Source: Marivita sp. (GTDB lineage: Bacteria; Pseudomonadota; Alphaproteobacteria; Rhodobacterales; Rhodobacteraceae). Taken from it: a stretch of 64,000 nucleotides of DNA. Position numbers and translations under genes: made by a program. The notes beneath the pieces are model-generated. The model ran no database searches. It was not told where the DNA came from and was given only the letters and a program-made list of their open reading frames with translations. Positions within the stretch are counted from its first letter, which is position 1. Each line of letters begins with the position of its first letter. Below are positions 1 to 8,782 of the stretch, one piece after another. Location of the stretch: the NCBI RefSeq assembly GCF_020055635.1, contig NZ_JAIPUT010000006.1:86915-150914 (forward strand), written 5' to 3'.

Positions 1-1469
1 CCCGGAAGGGCGGACGCGGCGCCGGTATACTCTGTCACATGCGCATTGGCCTGCGCGACGAGGTCGCTGTTGCCCTGGAAAGACCGCACCAGAAGCGCGC
101 CGGTGCCGGTCGCCACCATGATCGTGGCGATGATGGCAGCCCATTTGGTGATCTTGTAACGCCGTTCGACCTTGTCATCGGCCGACACCAGTCCAGCTTC
201 GGGAAAGATCACACCCTCAAAGAGGCGCGTCAGGAAATACGAGCGCCCGGCCCCCTGCCCGGTTCCGATGGCCTGCCGCCCGATGCCGAAGGTCCGCGCC
301 ATGCTCAGCATGAGACGGTCGATTGGCGTGCCTTCCTGCGTGCCGGAGGTGAAGTAGACGCCGCGCAGCATCTGCCGATGCTGATAGCGGTTTTCCTGGA
401 ACACCTCGGTCAGAAACGCCTTGGCGACGCTGCGCATCGACGCCACCTGCGACGGGAAACCCGCCACCAGCGTGCGCCGTTGCGGATCGGATTCCGCCTG
501 CATGCGTTCGAGCGACTGCGCGTTGAGCCGCTCAAGCAGTCCGGCGAATTCCTCGTCGAACCCGCCGACCGGAGACGCTTCGGATTTGCCCTGCTCAAGA
601 GGGAAGGTGAAGCCCCAGACCTGTTCGCGGTCTTCCTTGCCGAGATTGTCGTGGAACTCGGTGAAACCTGCGATCAGGTCGGCCTTGGTGAACAGGACGT
701 AAACCGGGAAGCGCACGCCCAGCTTTTCGCGCAGCTCGGTCAAGCGGGCACGCACCGCGGCGGCGTGGCCGCGCTGGGTGATCTCGTCCTGCAAGGCGAG
801 GTCGCTGAGGCTGATCGCGATGATCGCCCCGTTGATCGGTTGCCGTTTGCGGAATTTCTTCAAAAGGCCAAGGAAGCCGATCCAGGCCGCGTTGTCGGCC
901 TGCGCGTCGCTTTCCTGCGTCGTGTAGCGCCCCGCCGTGTCGATCAGCACCGCGTTGTTGGTGAACCACCAGTCGCAATTGCGCGTCCCGCCGACGCCGC
1001 CGATGGCCGTCTTGCCCATCTCGTCGGCCAAGGGAAACTGCAGGCCGGAATTGACGATGGCGGTGGTCTTGCCGGCCCCCGGCGGGCCGATCATGATGTA
1101 CCACGGCAATTCGTTCAGATGTTTGCGCCCGTTCTTGGACTTGCGCAACGCCGCCATCGCCGTCTTGAGCTTGTCGCGCAATTCGGTGATTTCGCCAGCC
1201 GCGACATCATCCCCAGTCTCGACACTCGCGGCGATCTCTTCGGTCATCGCCTTTTCGCGCCGTCGCCGCAGCAGGAAGATCGTCAGGCCGATGCCGCCGA
1301 AGACAAGCGCAAAGACCCCCACCAGCAAGAGTCGCGAGAGGACGGTGCCAAGCGGACGGGATTGATCGTTGCCGATCAGCGGACCCAGGTACCAGACAAG
1401 CAGCGACAGCGCGAGCGCCGCAAAGAACAGGCCAAAATAGACGGATGTGAAAAATCGTAGAAACTTCAT
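1..1469 (-). CDS. tssM: T6SS membrane core protein TssM (IcmF family), N-terminal part only
   Basis: The frame opens with an ATG whose last bases overlap the tssL stop (ATGA) and runs off the window edge after about 489 codons, so well over half of this roughly 1100-1200 residue family is outside. TssM spans the inner membrane and periplasm and forms the T6SS membrane complex with TssL. Visible features are two N-terminal hydrophobic segments (about residues 6-28 and 47-67), a P-loop GPPGAGKTT at about 128-136, a downstream DTAGRY motif matching the Walker B/G3 region of IcmF, and a third hydrophobic segment at about 435-456 leading to the periplasm. It is the last visible gene of the T6SS operon. 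Any tagF, pppA or kinase genes would lie beyond the edge. The identification rests on the P-loop, the membrane topology and the place next to tssL. Confidence 0.93.
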   Translation of the reverse strand, partial: MKFLRFFTSVYFGLFFAALALSLLVWYLGPLIGNDQSRPLGTVLSRLLLVGVFALVFGGIGLTIFLLRRRREKAMTEEIAASVETGDDVAAGEITELRDKLKTAMAALRKSKNGRKHLNELPWYIMIGPPGAGKTTAIVNSGLQFPLADEMGKTAIGGVGGTRNCDWWFTNNAVLIDTAGRYTTQESDAQADNAAWIGFLGLLKKFRKRQPINGAIIAISLSDLALQDEITQRGHAAAVRARLTELREKLGVRFPVYVLFTKADLIAGFTEFHDNLGKEDREQVWGFTFPLEQGKSEASPVGGFDEEFAGLLERLNAQSLERMQAESDPQRRTLVAGFPSQVASMRSVAKAFLTEVFQENRYQHRQMLRGVYFTSGTQEGTPIDRLMLSMARTFGIGRQAIGTGQGAGRSYFLTRLFEGVIFPEAGLVSADDKVERRYKITKWAAIIATIMVATGTGALLVRSFQGNSDLVAQANAHVTEYTGAASALP

Positions 1470-2914
1470 GACTCCCGCTCCTGGATCAGAACGACCTCGA
1501 TGCGTCGGTTCATGGCCCGCCCTTCGCTTGTGGCGTTGTCGGCAATCGGCTCTGCATCGGCCCGGCCCTCGGCGCTGAGCCTCGCGTCGTCGTCGATGGC
1601 GTCGGCCATGGAACTCATCACCGACTTGGCGCGCGCCAACGACAGGTGCATGTTCGACGGAAAACGCGAGGTCCGGATCGGGACATTGTCGGAATGTCCC
1701 ACCACGATGACCTTTCCCGGCTCGCCATTCAGGGCTTCTGCAACCCGTGCGATCGGGACCCGGAAGCTTTCGATCAGAGAATCCGACCCCGACCCGAACA
1801 TGCCGGACCCGGCGATGCGAATGACCAGCGTGTTGCCCTTGCCGAAAACATTCACAAGGCCCTCGTCGATTTCCGGCTTCAGGAAAGAGGCGACCTTTTC
1901 AAGCTGCACTTCCTTGGTGTCGATCGGCGGAGGTGGTGGGGGTGGCGCGCGGCGCTCAAGCTCTGCAACCGGTCCGGCATCGATGATCGAAAGCTGGCCG
2001 ATCAGGTTTTCAGTGCGATTGGACAAGACATAGCTGAGGCTGGCAAATTCGCTCACCAGCAGGACCGCCATCGCGCCCAGCGCGATCCAGACCGGCTTCC
2101 ACGCCGACAAGGCGCGGTAGGGTTTCTCAACACCCTTCCAGTTTGGTGACAGATCGCGTTCGAGCGCGCCGCGCTGGTTGCGGATCAACGAGGCCAGCCC
2201 CGCCCTGATGCGCGCGTGTTTGTCCGGTCCGCCCTGGTCGACGCGAAGGCGCCCCTCGAACCCAAGCGAGAGACACATGTACATGAATTCCAGCAGGTCG
2301 ATATTGTTGGCAGGTTCCTTTTCCAGCCGTGCAAGAAGGTCATAAAAGCGGTCGCCCCCCACGGTCTCGCGGTGGAAGGTACCCACCATGGATTGCAGAC
2401 CCCAGCTTGACTGACCGCCCCAGGGCGTGTTCAGCACCACGTCGTCGAGCGTCGCACAGAGCGAATAGCGCGCGGCCTTGACGGTCTGGGCCGGGATGCC
2501 CGCTTGCAGCGCCCGGTTCTCGAACGCCCGCACCTCGGATACCACCGACTGGCGCAGCTTGTCCGCGTCCATGTGCTGCGCCCTGTTGCGGATGCGGCTG
2601 ATCAACGAAAAAAGCGGCGCGGCACAGGCGTTGAGCCGGTTCATCCCGGTGAGCACCTGCTCGGGGGCGTCCTGCTGGCTGCGCGGAGCCTGTCCTGCCT
2701 GGCCCTGTGCGGCGGGCGCGACCGGAATGCCGAAAGTGTCAAGCGCCGGTTCCGGCGCTGTCGGCGCAGATGGGTGCACCGGAGGCTGCGCGGGCGCCGC
2801 CGGCTGCGCGTAGGGCGGCGGAGCCTGAGGCACCGAACGACGACCGCCCGGATTCGGTTTGATCACGGTCTTGTCGGTGTCATCCGGTTCGGCAAACGGG
2901 TCTTCATCAGACAT
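1466..2914 (-). CDS. tssL: T6SS protein TssL (DotU family) with C-terminal OmpA-like domain
   Basis: This 482-residue inner-membrane protein partners TssM in the T6SS trans-envelope complex. Order: a Pro/Ala-rich disordered N-terminus (about 1-80), the DotU/IcmH cytoplasmic domain (about 85-260, with the typical LDDVVLNTPWG and MCLSLGFEGR stretches), one transmembrane helix at about 272-296, and a periplasmic OmpA-like peptidoglycan-binding domain (about 350-482, with VIVVGHSDNVPI and NRRIEVVLI). This is the extended TssL type that binds peptidoglycan itself, whereas other systems use a separate protein such as TagL. It follows tssK by 14 nt and overlaps tssM by 4 nt. The fused OmpA domain is relevant because no TssJ lipoprotein gene is seen in the cluster. 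Confidence 0.95.
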   Translation of the reverse strand: MSDEDPFAEPDDTDKTVIKPNPGGRRSVPQAPPPYAQPAAPAQPPVHPSAPTAPEPALDTFGIPVAPAAQGQAGQAPRSQQDAPEQVLTGMNRLNACAAPLFSLISRIRNRAQHMDADKLRQSVVSEVRAFENRALQAGIPAQTVKAARYSLCATLDDVVLNTPWGGQSSWGLQSMVGTFHRETVGGDRFYDLLARLEKEPANNIDLLEFMYMCLSLGFEGRLRVDQGGPDKHARIRAGLASLIRNQRGALERDLSPNWKGVEKPYRALSAWKPVWIALGAMAVLLVSEFASLSYVLSNRTENLIGQLSIIDAGPVAELERRAPPPPPPPIDTKEVQLEKVASFLKPEIDEGLVNVFGKGNTLVIRIAGSGMFGSGSDSLIESFRVPIARVAEALNGEPGKVIVVGHSDNVPIRTSRFPSNMHLSLARAKSVMSSMADAIDDDARLSAEGRADAEPIADNATSEGRAMNRRIEVVLIQERES

Positions 2915-2928
2915 CGCAGCAGCCTTTT

Positions 2929-4287
2929 CTAGCTATTCCGTATGGCCCACAGCTCCATGTCGAGTCCGGGATATTGTCCTGACACATGCACGGCGATGCC
3001 ACCGGATGTTGTCATTCTGCCCCAGTACGGACTGTCAGCATCAAGTTCAAAATACACTTTTCCCGCCTGATAGGGCACCTGTCGTGGTGCAACCGGCAGC
3101 GGCCTCAGCGTGATGCCCGGCAAGGCCGAATTGACCAGCTGCCGGATTTCTTCCACCGGTCCGATCTTGGACTGGCCCGCAAAATGGCGTCGAATATCCT
3201 CGGCCGGGATCTCGGCCTTGACCGCCAGGACGAAGCCCGCGGTCGACAGAAGCTTGCGATCCGCGATGAGGCCGACACTGATCCCGTACTTGCGCTCTTC
3301 CAAGGCGATATGCACCGCCGATTGTTCGAGAACCGCGCTCAGGTATTGGCGCAGGACACGGATGACCGGCAGGAAGGTTTGCGGCTGGTCGTCATGCCTG
3401 TAGGGCGGAAGCATCGGGGCTTCCTTGGACTCGCTCATGAACGACGCCAGTTCCCCCGCCAGCGCGATGCAGGCGCGATAGACCGTCTCGGGATGTACAT
3501 TCTCGATATTGGTGAAATGGCGGAAAAGCGGAAGCGCCTTGTTGACCGTCATCAACAGCAGGAAATCCGAGATGTCCGCCGTCCCCTTGGCCGGCCCGCT
3601 TTCCGACAGCCGACCCGCCAGGGCCTGCATGCGATGCGACAAGAGACCTTCGAGTTCGCTGACGAAGCCGGCAAGGCTTGGCGCGGCACGGATGTCGACA
3701 CAGCTCGGGATGAAGGCCCGGTCCAGCACGATTTCCTTGTCGGGACGCACTTCGATGATGCGCGCGATCGGGATCACCAGCATATCCGCGAGGTCATCGA
3801 CCTCGAGCGCGAATTGCAGCCGCAGCTTGCCGACACCGATCGTGACGCCCTTCTTGACCGCGCCCATCACGTCGGTGATCTCGATCTCGGACGGGCGCAG
3901 GCGGCTTGCCGAGTTTCCGCTGTCGGCGAGATCGACCTCGGTCGCACCCTGGCGCCGCTGCGGGACCGTCAGGACAACCACGCAATCCTTGATGTTTTCG
4001 GGCACTTCCAGCGACGGCGGATGATCTTCGGTCTGCGGCACACGAAACACCGTGCCGTCCTGGGTCAGTCCGGCGCAGGACTTGACCGCGAATTTCCCGA
4101 TCTTGAGAGCTTCGTCATCGATTTCCAGTTCGCTGAATCCCCAGGCATAGGGGGTCACGCGACGCGCCAGCCCTGCAACCAGCGCTTCGGTATAGCGGTC
4201 GGCCTGCTGAAAGTGGTGAGGCTGTAGAAAAAGCCCCTCCGTCCACAGCACTTTGTTGTCCCAGGACACGTAACGTTCCCCCGTCAA
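2929..4287 (-). CDS. tssK: T6SS baseplate protein TssK
   Basis: At 452 residues this matches the usual TssK (ImpJ/VasE) length. TssK trimers connect the baseplate (TssEFG-VgrG) to the TssL/TssM membrane complex. The N-terminus, with VLWTEGLFLQPHHFQQ, is the hallmark of the family. The C-terminal part carries the conserved region ending in LDMELWAIRNS. It lies 19 nt downstream of tagH and 14 nt upstream of tssL, clearly in one transcript. Nothing unusual is visible. Confidence 0.95.
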   Translation of the reverse strand: MTGERYVSWDNKVLWTEGLFLQPHHFQQADRYTEALVAGLARRVTPYAWGFSELEIDDEALKIGKFAVKSCAGLTQDGTVFRVPQTEDHPPSLEVPENIKDCVVVLTVPQRRQGATEVDLADSGNSASRLRPSEIEITDVMGAVKKGVTIGVGKLRLQFALEVDDLADMLVIPIARIIEVRPDKEIVLDRAFIPSCVDIRAAPSLAGFVSELEGLLSHRMQALAGRLSESGPAKGTADISDFLLLMTVNKALPLFRHFTNIENVHPETVYRACIALAGELASFMSESKEAPMLPPYRHDDQPQTFLPVIRVLRQYLSAVLEQSAVHIALEERKYGISVGLIADRKLLSTAGFVLAVKAEIPAEDIRRHFAGQSKIGPVEEIRQLVNSALPGITLRPLPVAPRQVPYQAGKVYFELDADSPYWGRMTTSGGIAVHVSGQYPGLDMELWAIRNS

Positions 4288-4306
4288 TTTGCGTGCAAGA
4301 CCACGC

Positions 4307-5755
4307 TTATTTTAGTTTTTCGAGCTGCTCCTTGTACGCCCGAGCGAACTCGCGGCTGAACAGCTCGTGAAAATCATTTTCGGCCTGATCCGAGATCTGG
4401 GCATACATCTTTTCGTACACTTCCCAGTACCGGGCTTTTTTACCTTTAAACATACTGCCGATCGCAGTGGATGTCTCAATCTGACCTGACAAGACCTCCG
4501 GATCAAGCTTGCTCAGCACCCCTTTGATCGCGGCCTCCATCCCGGTGACCATCGCGATCTCATGCGCCTTGATGTCGTCAAGCGCCTGTTCGACGGCTGT
4601 TTCGGAACTCAGGTACCCTTTTGCCTTGGGTTTCACCAAGGCCGTCACGGCATCGTCCTCGCTCAGCGAGAACTTGAGCGGGTTGTTTCCGCCGGAACTG
4701 ATCATCGTCTGGTCGATGCGGAATTCCGACTTGATCGACGTCCGGGTCATCAGGACCTCGCGCAGGCCGACGATCATCATCCGCATGACGCGGCCCATCC
4801 GGGTCATCGTGCGGTCCAGATCGGCGTCGTCGATGACGAGATCCTCTGCCTCGAGCGCCGCGATGAAGGCTTTCGCTGCCGATTGGTCGCCGCCCTGAGA
4901 GACAGGCGATGCAGCTTCGGTCGCCGGTGGCGCGGCGGCCGGTTGCGACCGGACCGGTTCTTGCGCCGGTTCTTGGACCGTTTTTTGCGCCGGGTCCGGG
5001 ATCTCGGTCCGGTCCGGCTCGGGCACCGGGTCGGGCGGGGCTTCGGGCGCTTCGGGTGCCGCGGCATCATCGGGCTCGAGAAAGGCGTCCCAATCGTCTG
5101 GAATGAGCTTGTCCGAGGGCGCAAAGCTGTCCGACACCGAAGGGTTGTGCGTCGCAACGGACGCGCCGTCGCCTTCCCGGCCATCCTTCGGCTTCTGGAA
5201 GAATTCGTCCTCGTCTTCGCCGAGCGGCGGCAGAAGATCGTCGATCGGATCGGAGGCGTCGATGTTTTTCGGCCCGGTCGGTCCGTCTTGCGAGCCCAGC
5301 AGATCGTCAAGGAAATCGCCTTCGGGGCCGGGATCGTCCAGCATCGCAAATGGGTCGGGCGCATCATCGGCCTGGCCGTGTGAAATGCCGGACCGTGTCG
5401 GCGCGGCGGGTGCAAGATCGTCGATGTCGCGAAGGTCCTGACCGATCTCGACAACCAGCTCATAGCCCCCCGCCGACAGCACGTCACCATTGTTGAGGGT
5501 TGTCGGCGTGCGGCCCAGCGGCGCCTTGGAATAGTTCAGGAAGGTTCCGTTGGTCGAGAAATCGACGATGACGATCTTGCCGTTGTGATCTTCGATGACA
5601 AAATGGCTTTTCGACAGCATGCGGTCCGGGTCCGGCAGGACCAGGTCATTTCCCTGCCCCCGGCCCACAGTCAGGCTGCCGCCCTGCATGCGGACAGGGC
5701 GTCCATCCCCCGGCACCATGCCGGATGATTGAAACTTCAGAGTCACCGTCATCAC
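4307..5755 (-). CDS. tagH: FHA-domain T6SS regulator TagH (ImpI/Fha family)
   Basis: This 482-residue cytoplasmic protein has three parts. An N-terminal FHA domain (about 1-100) shows the phosphothreonine-binding landmarks GRGQGNDLVLPD, LSKSHFVIE and DFSTNGTFLN. A long acidic, Pro-rich linker (about 110-280) follows. The C-terminal T6SS-specific domain (about 290-482) contains MRMMIVGLREVLMTRT and KARYWEVYEKMYAQ. In Pseudomonas and Agrobacterium, Fha-type proteins link a Thr kinase (PpkA) to T6SS assembly. No kinase or phosphatase gene is in the window, so the phosphorylation arm is either past tssM or absent. It sits between PAAR (6 nt upstream) and tssK. Confidence 0.92.
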   Translation of the reverse strand: MMTVTLKFQSSGMVPGDGRPVRMQGGSLTVGRGQGNDLVLPDPDRMLSKSHFVIEDHNGKIVIVDFSTNGTFLNYSKAPLGRTPTTLNNGDVLSAGGYELVVEIGQDLRDIDDLAPAAPTRSGISHGQADDAPDPFAMLDDPGPEGDFLDDLLGSQDGPTGPKNIDASDPIDDLLPPLGEDEDEFFQKPKDGREGDGASVATHNPSVSDSFAPSDKLIPDDWDAFLEPDDAAAPEAPEAPPDPVPEPDRTEIPDPAQKTVQEPAQEPVRSQPAAAPPATEAASPVSQGGDQSAAKAFIAALEAEDLVIDDADLDRTMTRMGRVMRMMIVGLREVLMTRTSIKSEFRIDQTMISSGGNNPLKFSLSEDDAVTALVKPKAKGYLSSETAVEQALDDIKAHEIAMVTGMEAAIKGVLSKLDPEVLSGQIETSTAIGSMFKGKKARYWEVYEKMYAQISDQAENDFHELFSREFARAYKEQLEKLK

Positions 5756-5761
5756 AGGCGG

Positions 5762-6070
5762 TCAGCCTCCTACAAGCACAGTAAATTCACCTTTCATGAT
5801 AACGCCCCCACAGGCGACGTTATCGAGAACCCGTGCGGCGGGCATCTTGCCGATCAGCACTGTGCTTGATCCCTTGATGATCGGATGCGGAAAGGCCGGG
5901 TTGCACAGGTCCATCATCCGCGCTGCCGGAAATTTTCCCACGATGACAGTCACGCAGCACGGCGGGATGATCGGGATCGGCACCGGAATAGGCACCGGGG
6001 GCGCCGGTGGCGGGCCGGGCGTGAAGCACGCATGCAGATCCAGAAGCCTTGCCTGCGGAAATCCCGGCAT
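5762..6070 (-). CDS. PAAR-domain protein, T6SS spike tip
   Basis: This 102-residue protein has a Pro-rich N-terminal loop (the PPAPPVPIPVPIP stretch, about 21-33) and three PAAR-like glycine/hydrophobic hairpins (VTVIVGKFPAARMMD, STVLIGKMPAARVLD, FTVLVGG). The two literal PAAR tetrads are at about residues 47-50 and 76-79. PAAR proteins cap the VgrG trimer and can attach effectors. This one has no effector extension, so it is a bare tip. Its ATG follows the stop of the preceding gene with no gap (TAG directly followed by ATG), which suggests translational coupling with the unknown gene between it and vgrG. Confidence 0.93.
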   Translation of the reverse strand: MPGFPQARLLDLHACFTPGPPPAPPVPIPVPIPIIPPCCVTVIVGKFPAARMMDLCNPAFPHPIIKGSSTVLIGKMPAARVLDNVACGGVIMKGEFTVLVGG

Positions 6071-6670
6071 CTATGCGCCCTCTTTCATGGTCTTGCGCTT
6101 TCCGTTGCCACCGCGCCCGATATCGGCTGCGCGGTCAATGACTTCCTGGATGTAGCTGTCGAAATCGTCGCGCCGGGTCGAGATGGCTTCGACATTCATG
6201 GCAAAGGCAGCAATCGAGGACGCGCCCGGCGGAGCCGGCATCTGGGCCATGTCTCCGGTCCCCAAGGTGCCATCGCAATACATCACGGCCATTGCGCAAT
6301 GGGTGGTCACGTCGTTCTTGTCGGCATGATCCATGCTGTCGATGGCGGTGTTGCGGTTTTCGTCGCTCGGCCTGAACACCCAGGCCTCGGCCGCCAGAAG
6401 GCAGGGCGTTTCGTTTTCCACACCGGTCCCGACAATGTCTCGCGCGGCCAGGCAGGCCCACCAGACCCGTTCGCGCGGCGGCAAGGCGACGGACAGCAGA
6501 CGCAACAGGTCGACATGCGCGTCTTTCGCGTCAAGCTCGTCCAGCACGGCTTCGACCGAGGCACTGGCGGGTGCCTCCAGCCTGGTTTCCAACGTGACAT
6601 TCCCCTGCGCCAGCAGCTTGGCTGCGGGCTCTGGCGGGATCTTGGTAAGTTTGCCGAAACGACCTGCCAT
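6071..6670 (-). CDS. Conserved T6SS-associated protein of unknown function (DUF6931-like)
   Basis: This 199-residue soluble protein has no signal peptide or membrane segment. It is mostly helical by appearance, with a Trp-rich core (ERVWWACLAAR at about 66-77, AAEAWVFRPSDENR at about 93-106), a short alternating segment and a basic C-terminus. It resembles the family I know as DUF6931, often seen in proteobacterial T6SS loci, but I cannot check this. It lies between vgrG (10 nt upstream) and the PAAR gene (0 nt downstream). That is the usual place for spike-loading adaptors such as DUF1795 or DUF2169 proteins, so an adaptor or chaperone role is an inference from position. It shares no motif I recognise with the known adaptor families. 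Confidence 0.8.
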   Translation of the reverse strand: MAGRFGKLTKIPPEPAAKLLAQGNVTLETRLEAPASASVEAVLDELDAKDAHVDLLRLLSVALPPRERVWWACLAARDIVGTGVENETPCLLAAEAWVFRPSDENRNTAIDSMDHADKNDVTTHCAMAVMYCDGTLGTGDMAQMPAPPGASSIAAFAMNVEAISTRRDDFDSYIQEVIDRAADIGRGGNGKRKTMKEGA

Positions 6671-6680
6671 GGTGCGTCCT

Positions 6681-8684
6681 CTAGTTGATAAACACGATGC
6701 CGCCCTTGAGCGTCAGCATCCCGTCACCTTGTACGGTGGTCATCGGGCTCTTCACGTCGGCTTTGATATCGGCCTTCACAGTGATCATCGAGCTTTTCAT
6801 CGTGATCGACATCGGGTCCATCTTGATCGTCGAGCCGCCGCACTTGAATTCGATGGATTGTGCTGCGCTCACGGTGATCTTGCCGGATTTTACGGAAACG
6901 TCCATGTTCCCCATCTTGAGGGTCGTGTTGTGGTTCCCCGTGTCGATATTCGTGATGTGATCGCCCTTCTTGACCGTCTCGGTATAGGTGCCTTCGTTGA
7001 TCGTCTCGGTGACGTCGTTGTGCACGGTTTGCGTCAGGTCTCCGGGGTCGTTTTTCTCGAGGCCAACCGTGATCGTCGCATTGTTCTTGACGATCTGTTC
7101 ATAGTCCTTCTCGGCCTGGAAGCGGACCAGTTCGCTGTCCTTCTTGTCCTCGAACATCAATTCGTTGAAGCCGCCACCGCCCTTCGAGCTGTTGGTCTTG
7201 ACGCCGGACTGGGTCTTGTTGTCGGGCAAGGTGTAGGGTGGCATGGTCTTGTCGTTGTACAGCATCCCGATGCACATCGGACGGTCGGGGTCGCCTTCCT
7301 CGAAACTGATCACGACCTCCTGCCCGATCCGCGGGATCGCGATGGCGCCCCAGTTCTTGCCGGTCCAGGGCATCATCGTGCGCACCCAGCACGTGGTCTT
7401 TTCATCCTTCTTGCCGTCACGATCCCAGTGGAACTGCACCTTGATCCGGCCATATTCGTCGGTGTAGATTTCTTCCCCGCTTGGCCCGGTGACTATCGCC
7501 GTGTGAATTCCGCCGACCTTTGGCCAGGGCGTGACTTGTGGCGCGCGATACTGGGTTTTCGTCTCGACCACGCGGAACTTCACCATGTGGGGTTCTTCGG
7601 GGTTCAGTTCGAAATCAATGCTGTCCTTCAGATCGTCGGCATCCTTGAACACGCCGCCATTGAACATTTCGACCTGCACGATGTCATGCTGACATTCGAC
7701 GAGCATGACGTCTTTGGGATCATTGTCGCGCGGAAGCTTGGAAACCGAAAACGTGTGGCCGACTGCCAGGTTGATCGCGTCAGAGACACCCGAAACCAGG
7801 TGATGCGGCACGGATTCGGATTCCATGCGCACCTTGGCGTAATGTTCGCCAAGGTCGCCGGACCTGAAATGACCCGGATAATCGTAGCGCTCGTTCTCGT
7901 CCTTCAGATAGGTCGCCTGCGTCTTGCTGCTTTCGGAGGTCAGCACGGCGGTCGAATTCTCGAAATTGTAATCGTCCAGGACGACCTTGGCGCTGCGCAC
8001 CTTTTCGGACGCGCTCCATTCGAAGATATAGGGCAAGGACTCTTCCTGAGTGGACCTCATCGAATATTCGCGAAATTCGAAAGCCGATGGCGCCGCAACG
8101 GCGGGATGTTTGCCGCAATCGTCGATCAGCACCAATTTTTCGGTCGCTTCGGAATGGTCGAAATAATAATAGATGCCTTCTTCCTGCATCAGCCGGTTCA
8201 GGAAATCGAGGTCGGTTTCCCGGTACTGCACGCAGTATCCGCGCGGCGTATAGGTATGCGACAGCTTGAGTTCGAGGTTGCCGGAAAACCCGTATTCCCC
8301 CAGGACCGATTGGATGATGTCGACGACGCTCATTTCCTGAAAGATGCGCAAATCCGTCCGCCGTGACAGGAACCAGAGCCAGGGCCGGACAACCGCCTTG
8401 AATTGCCCGCCGACATCCAGGATCGAAATGAATTCGGCCGAAATACAGGTGCCGCGAAACCATCGTTTCGACGTCTTGTCTTCGCTCTCCGCCACAAGAT
8501 GCATGGTCTTTCCGACGATGGTTTCGAGATCGAGCTTTTCATTGACGCAGAAAAAATGGACCTCGATCGTCGGAATCTCGCTGATCCGCTCGTGGATGCG
8601 CGATGCAATGGGCAGAAGTTCCTTGTCCTTGCCCTCGCATTCAAGCCGCAAAGGGAAATTCGAAGGATCAAGTTTCTCCAGCAT
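6681..8684 (-). CDS. vgrG: T6SS spike protein VgrG (TssI)
   Basis: This 667-residue protein has the gp27-like N-terminal half (about 1-370) with the typical QYRETDLDFLNRLMQEEGIYY region. The gp5-like OB fold follows (about 400-480) with GRIKVQFHWDRDG, WVRTMMPWTGKNWG and GDPDRPMCIGMLYN. The C-terminal beta-helix (about 520-667) is made of valine/threonine-rich repeats and ends with KGGIVFIN. There is no C-terminal enzymatic extension, so it is a structural VgrG rather than an evolved effector. The start is supported by AAGGAG 8 nt upstream. A 98-nt gap separates it from clpV. No toxin/immunity pair follows it; the next genes are the DUF6931-like protein and PAAR. Confidence 0.96.
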   Translation of the reverse strand: MLEKLDPSNFPLRLECEGKDKELLPIASRIHERISEIPTIEVHFFCVNEKLDLETIVGKTMHLVAESEDKTSKRWFRGTCISAEFISILDVGGQFKAVVRPWLWFLSRRTDLRIFQEMSVVDIIQSVLGEYGFSGNLELKLSHTYTPRGYCVQYRETDLDFLNRLMQEEGIYYYFDHSEATEKLVLIDDCGKHPAVAAPSAFEFREYSMRSTQEESLPYIFEWSASEKVRSAKVVLDDYNFENSTAVLTSESSKTQATYLKDENERYDYPGHFRSGDLGEHYAKVRMESESVPHHLVSGVSDAINLAVGHTFSVSKLPRDNDPKDVMLVECQHDIVQVEMFNGGVFKDADDLKDSIDFELNPEEPHMVKFRVVETKTQYRAPQVTPWPKVGGIHTAIVTGPSGEEIYTDEYGRIKVQFHWDRDGKKDEKTTCWVRTMMPWTGKNWGAIAIPRIGQEVVISFEEGDPDRPMCIGMLYNDKTMPPYTLPDNKTQSGVKTNSSKGGGGFNELMFEDKKDSELVRFQAEKDYEQIVKNNATITVGLEKNDPGDLTQTVHNDVTETINEGTYTETVKKGDHITNIDTGNHNTTLKMGNMDVSVKSGKITVSAAQSIEFKCGGSTIKMDPMSITMKSSMITVKADIKADVKSPMTTVQGDGMLTLKGGIVFIN

Positions 8685-8782
8685 AGCCGCCGCTCCTTCA
8701 GATTACCTTGAGACTAAAGCAAAAAACATGCCCTGACCAATCTTCTGTGTCGGTCATTGCATATTTCACGCCAGGCCCCGTC

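Noticed and set aside
39..1460. Plus-strand open frame of 473 codons at the left edge
   Set aside because: It is opposite tssM, whose P-loop and membrane helices are clear on the minus strand.
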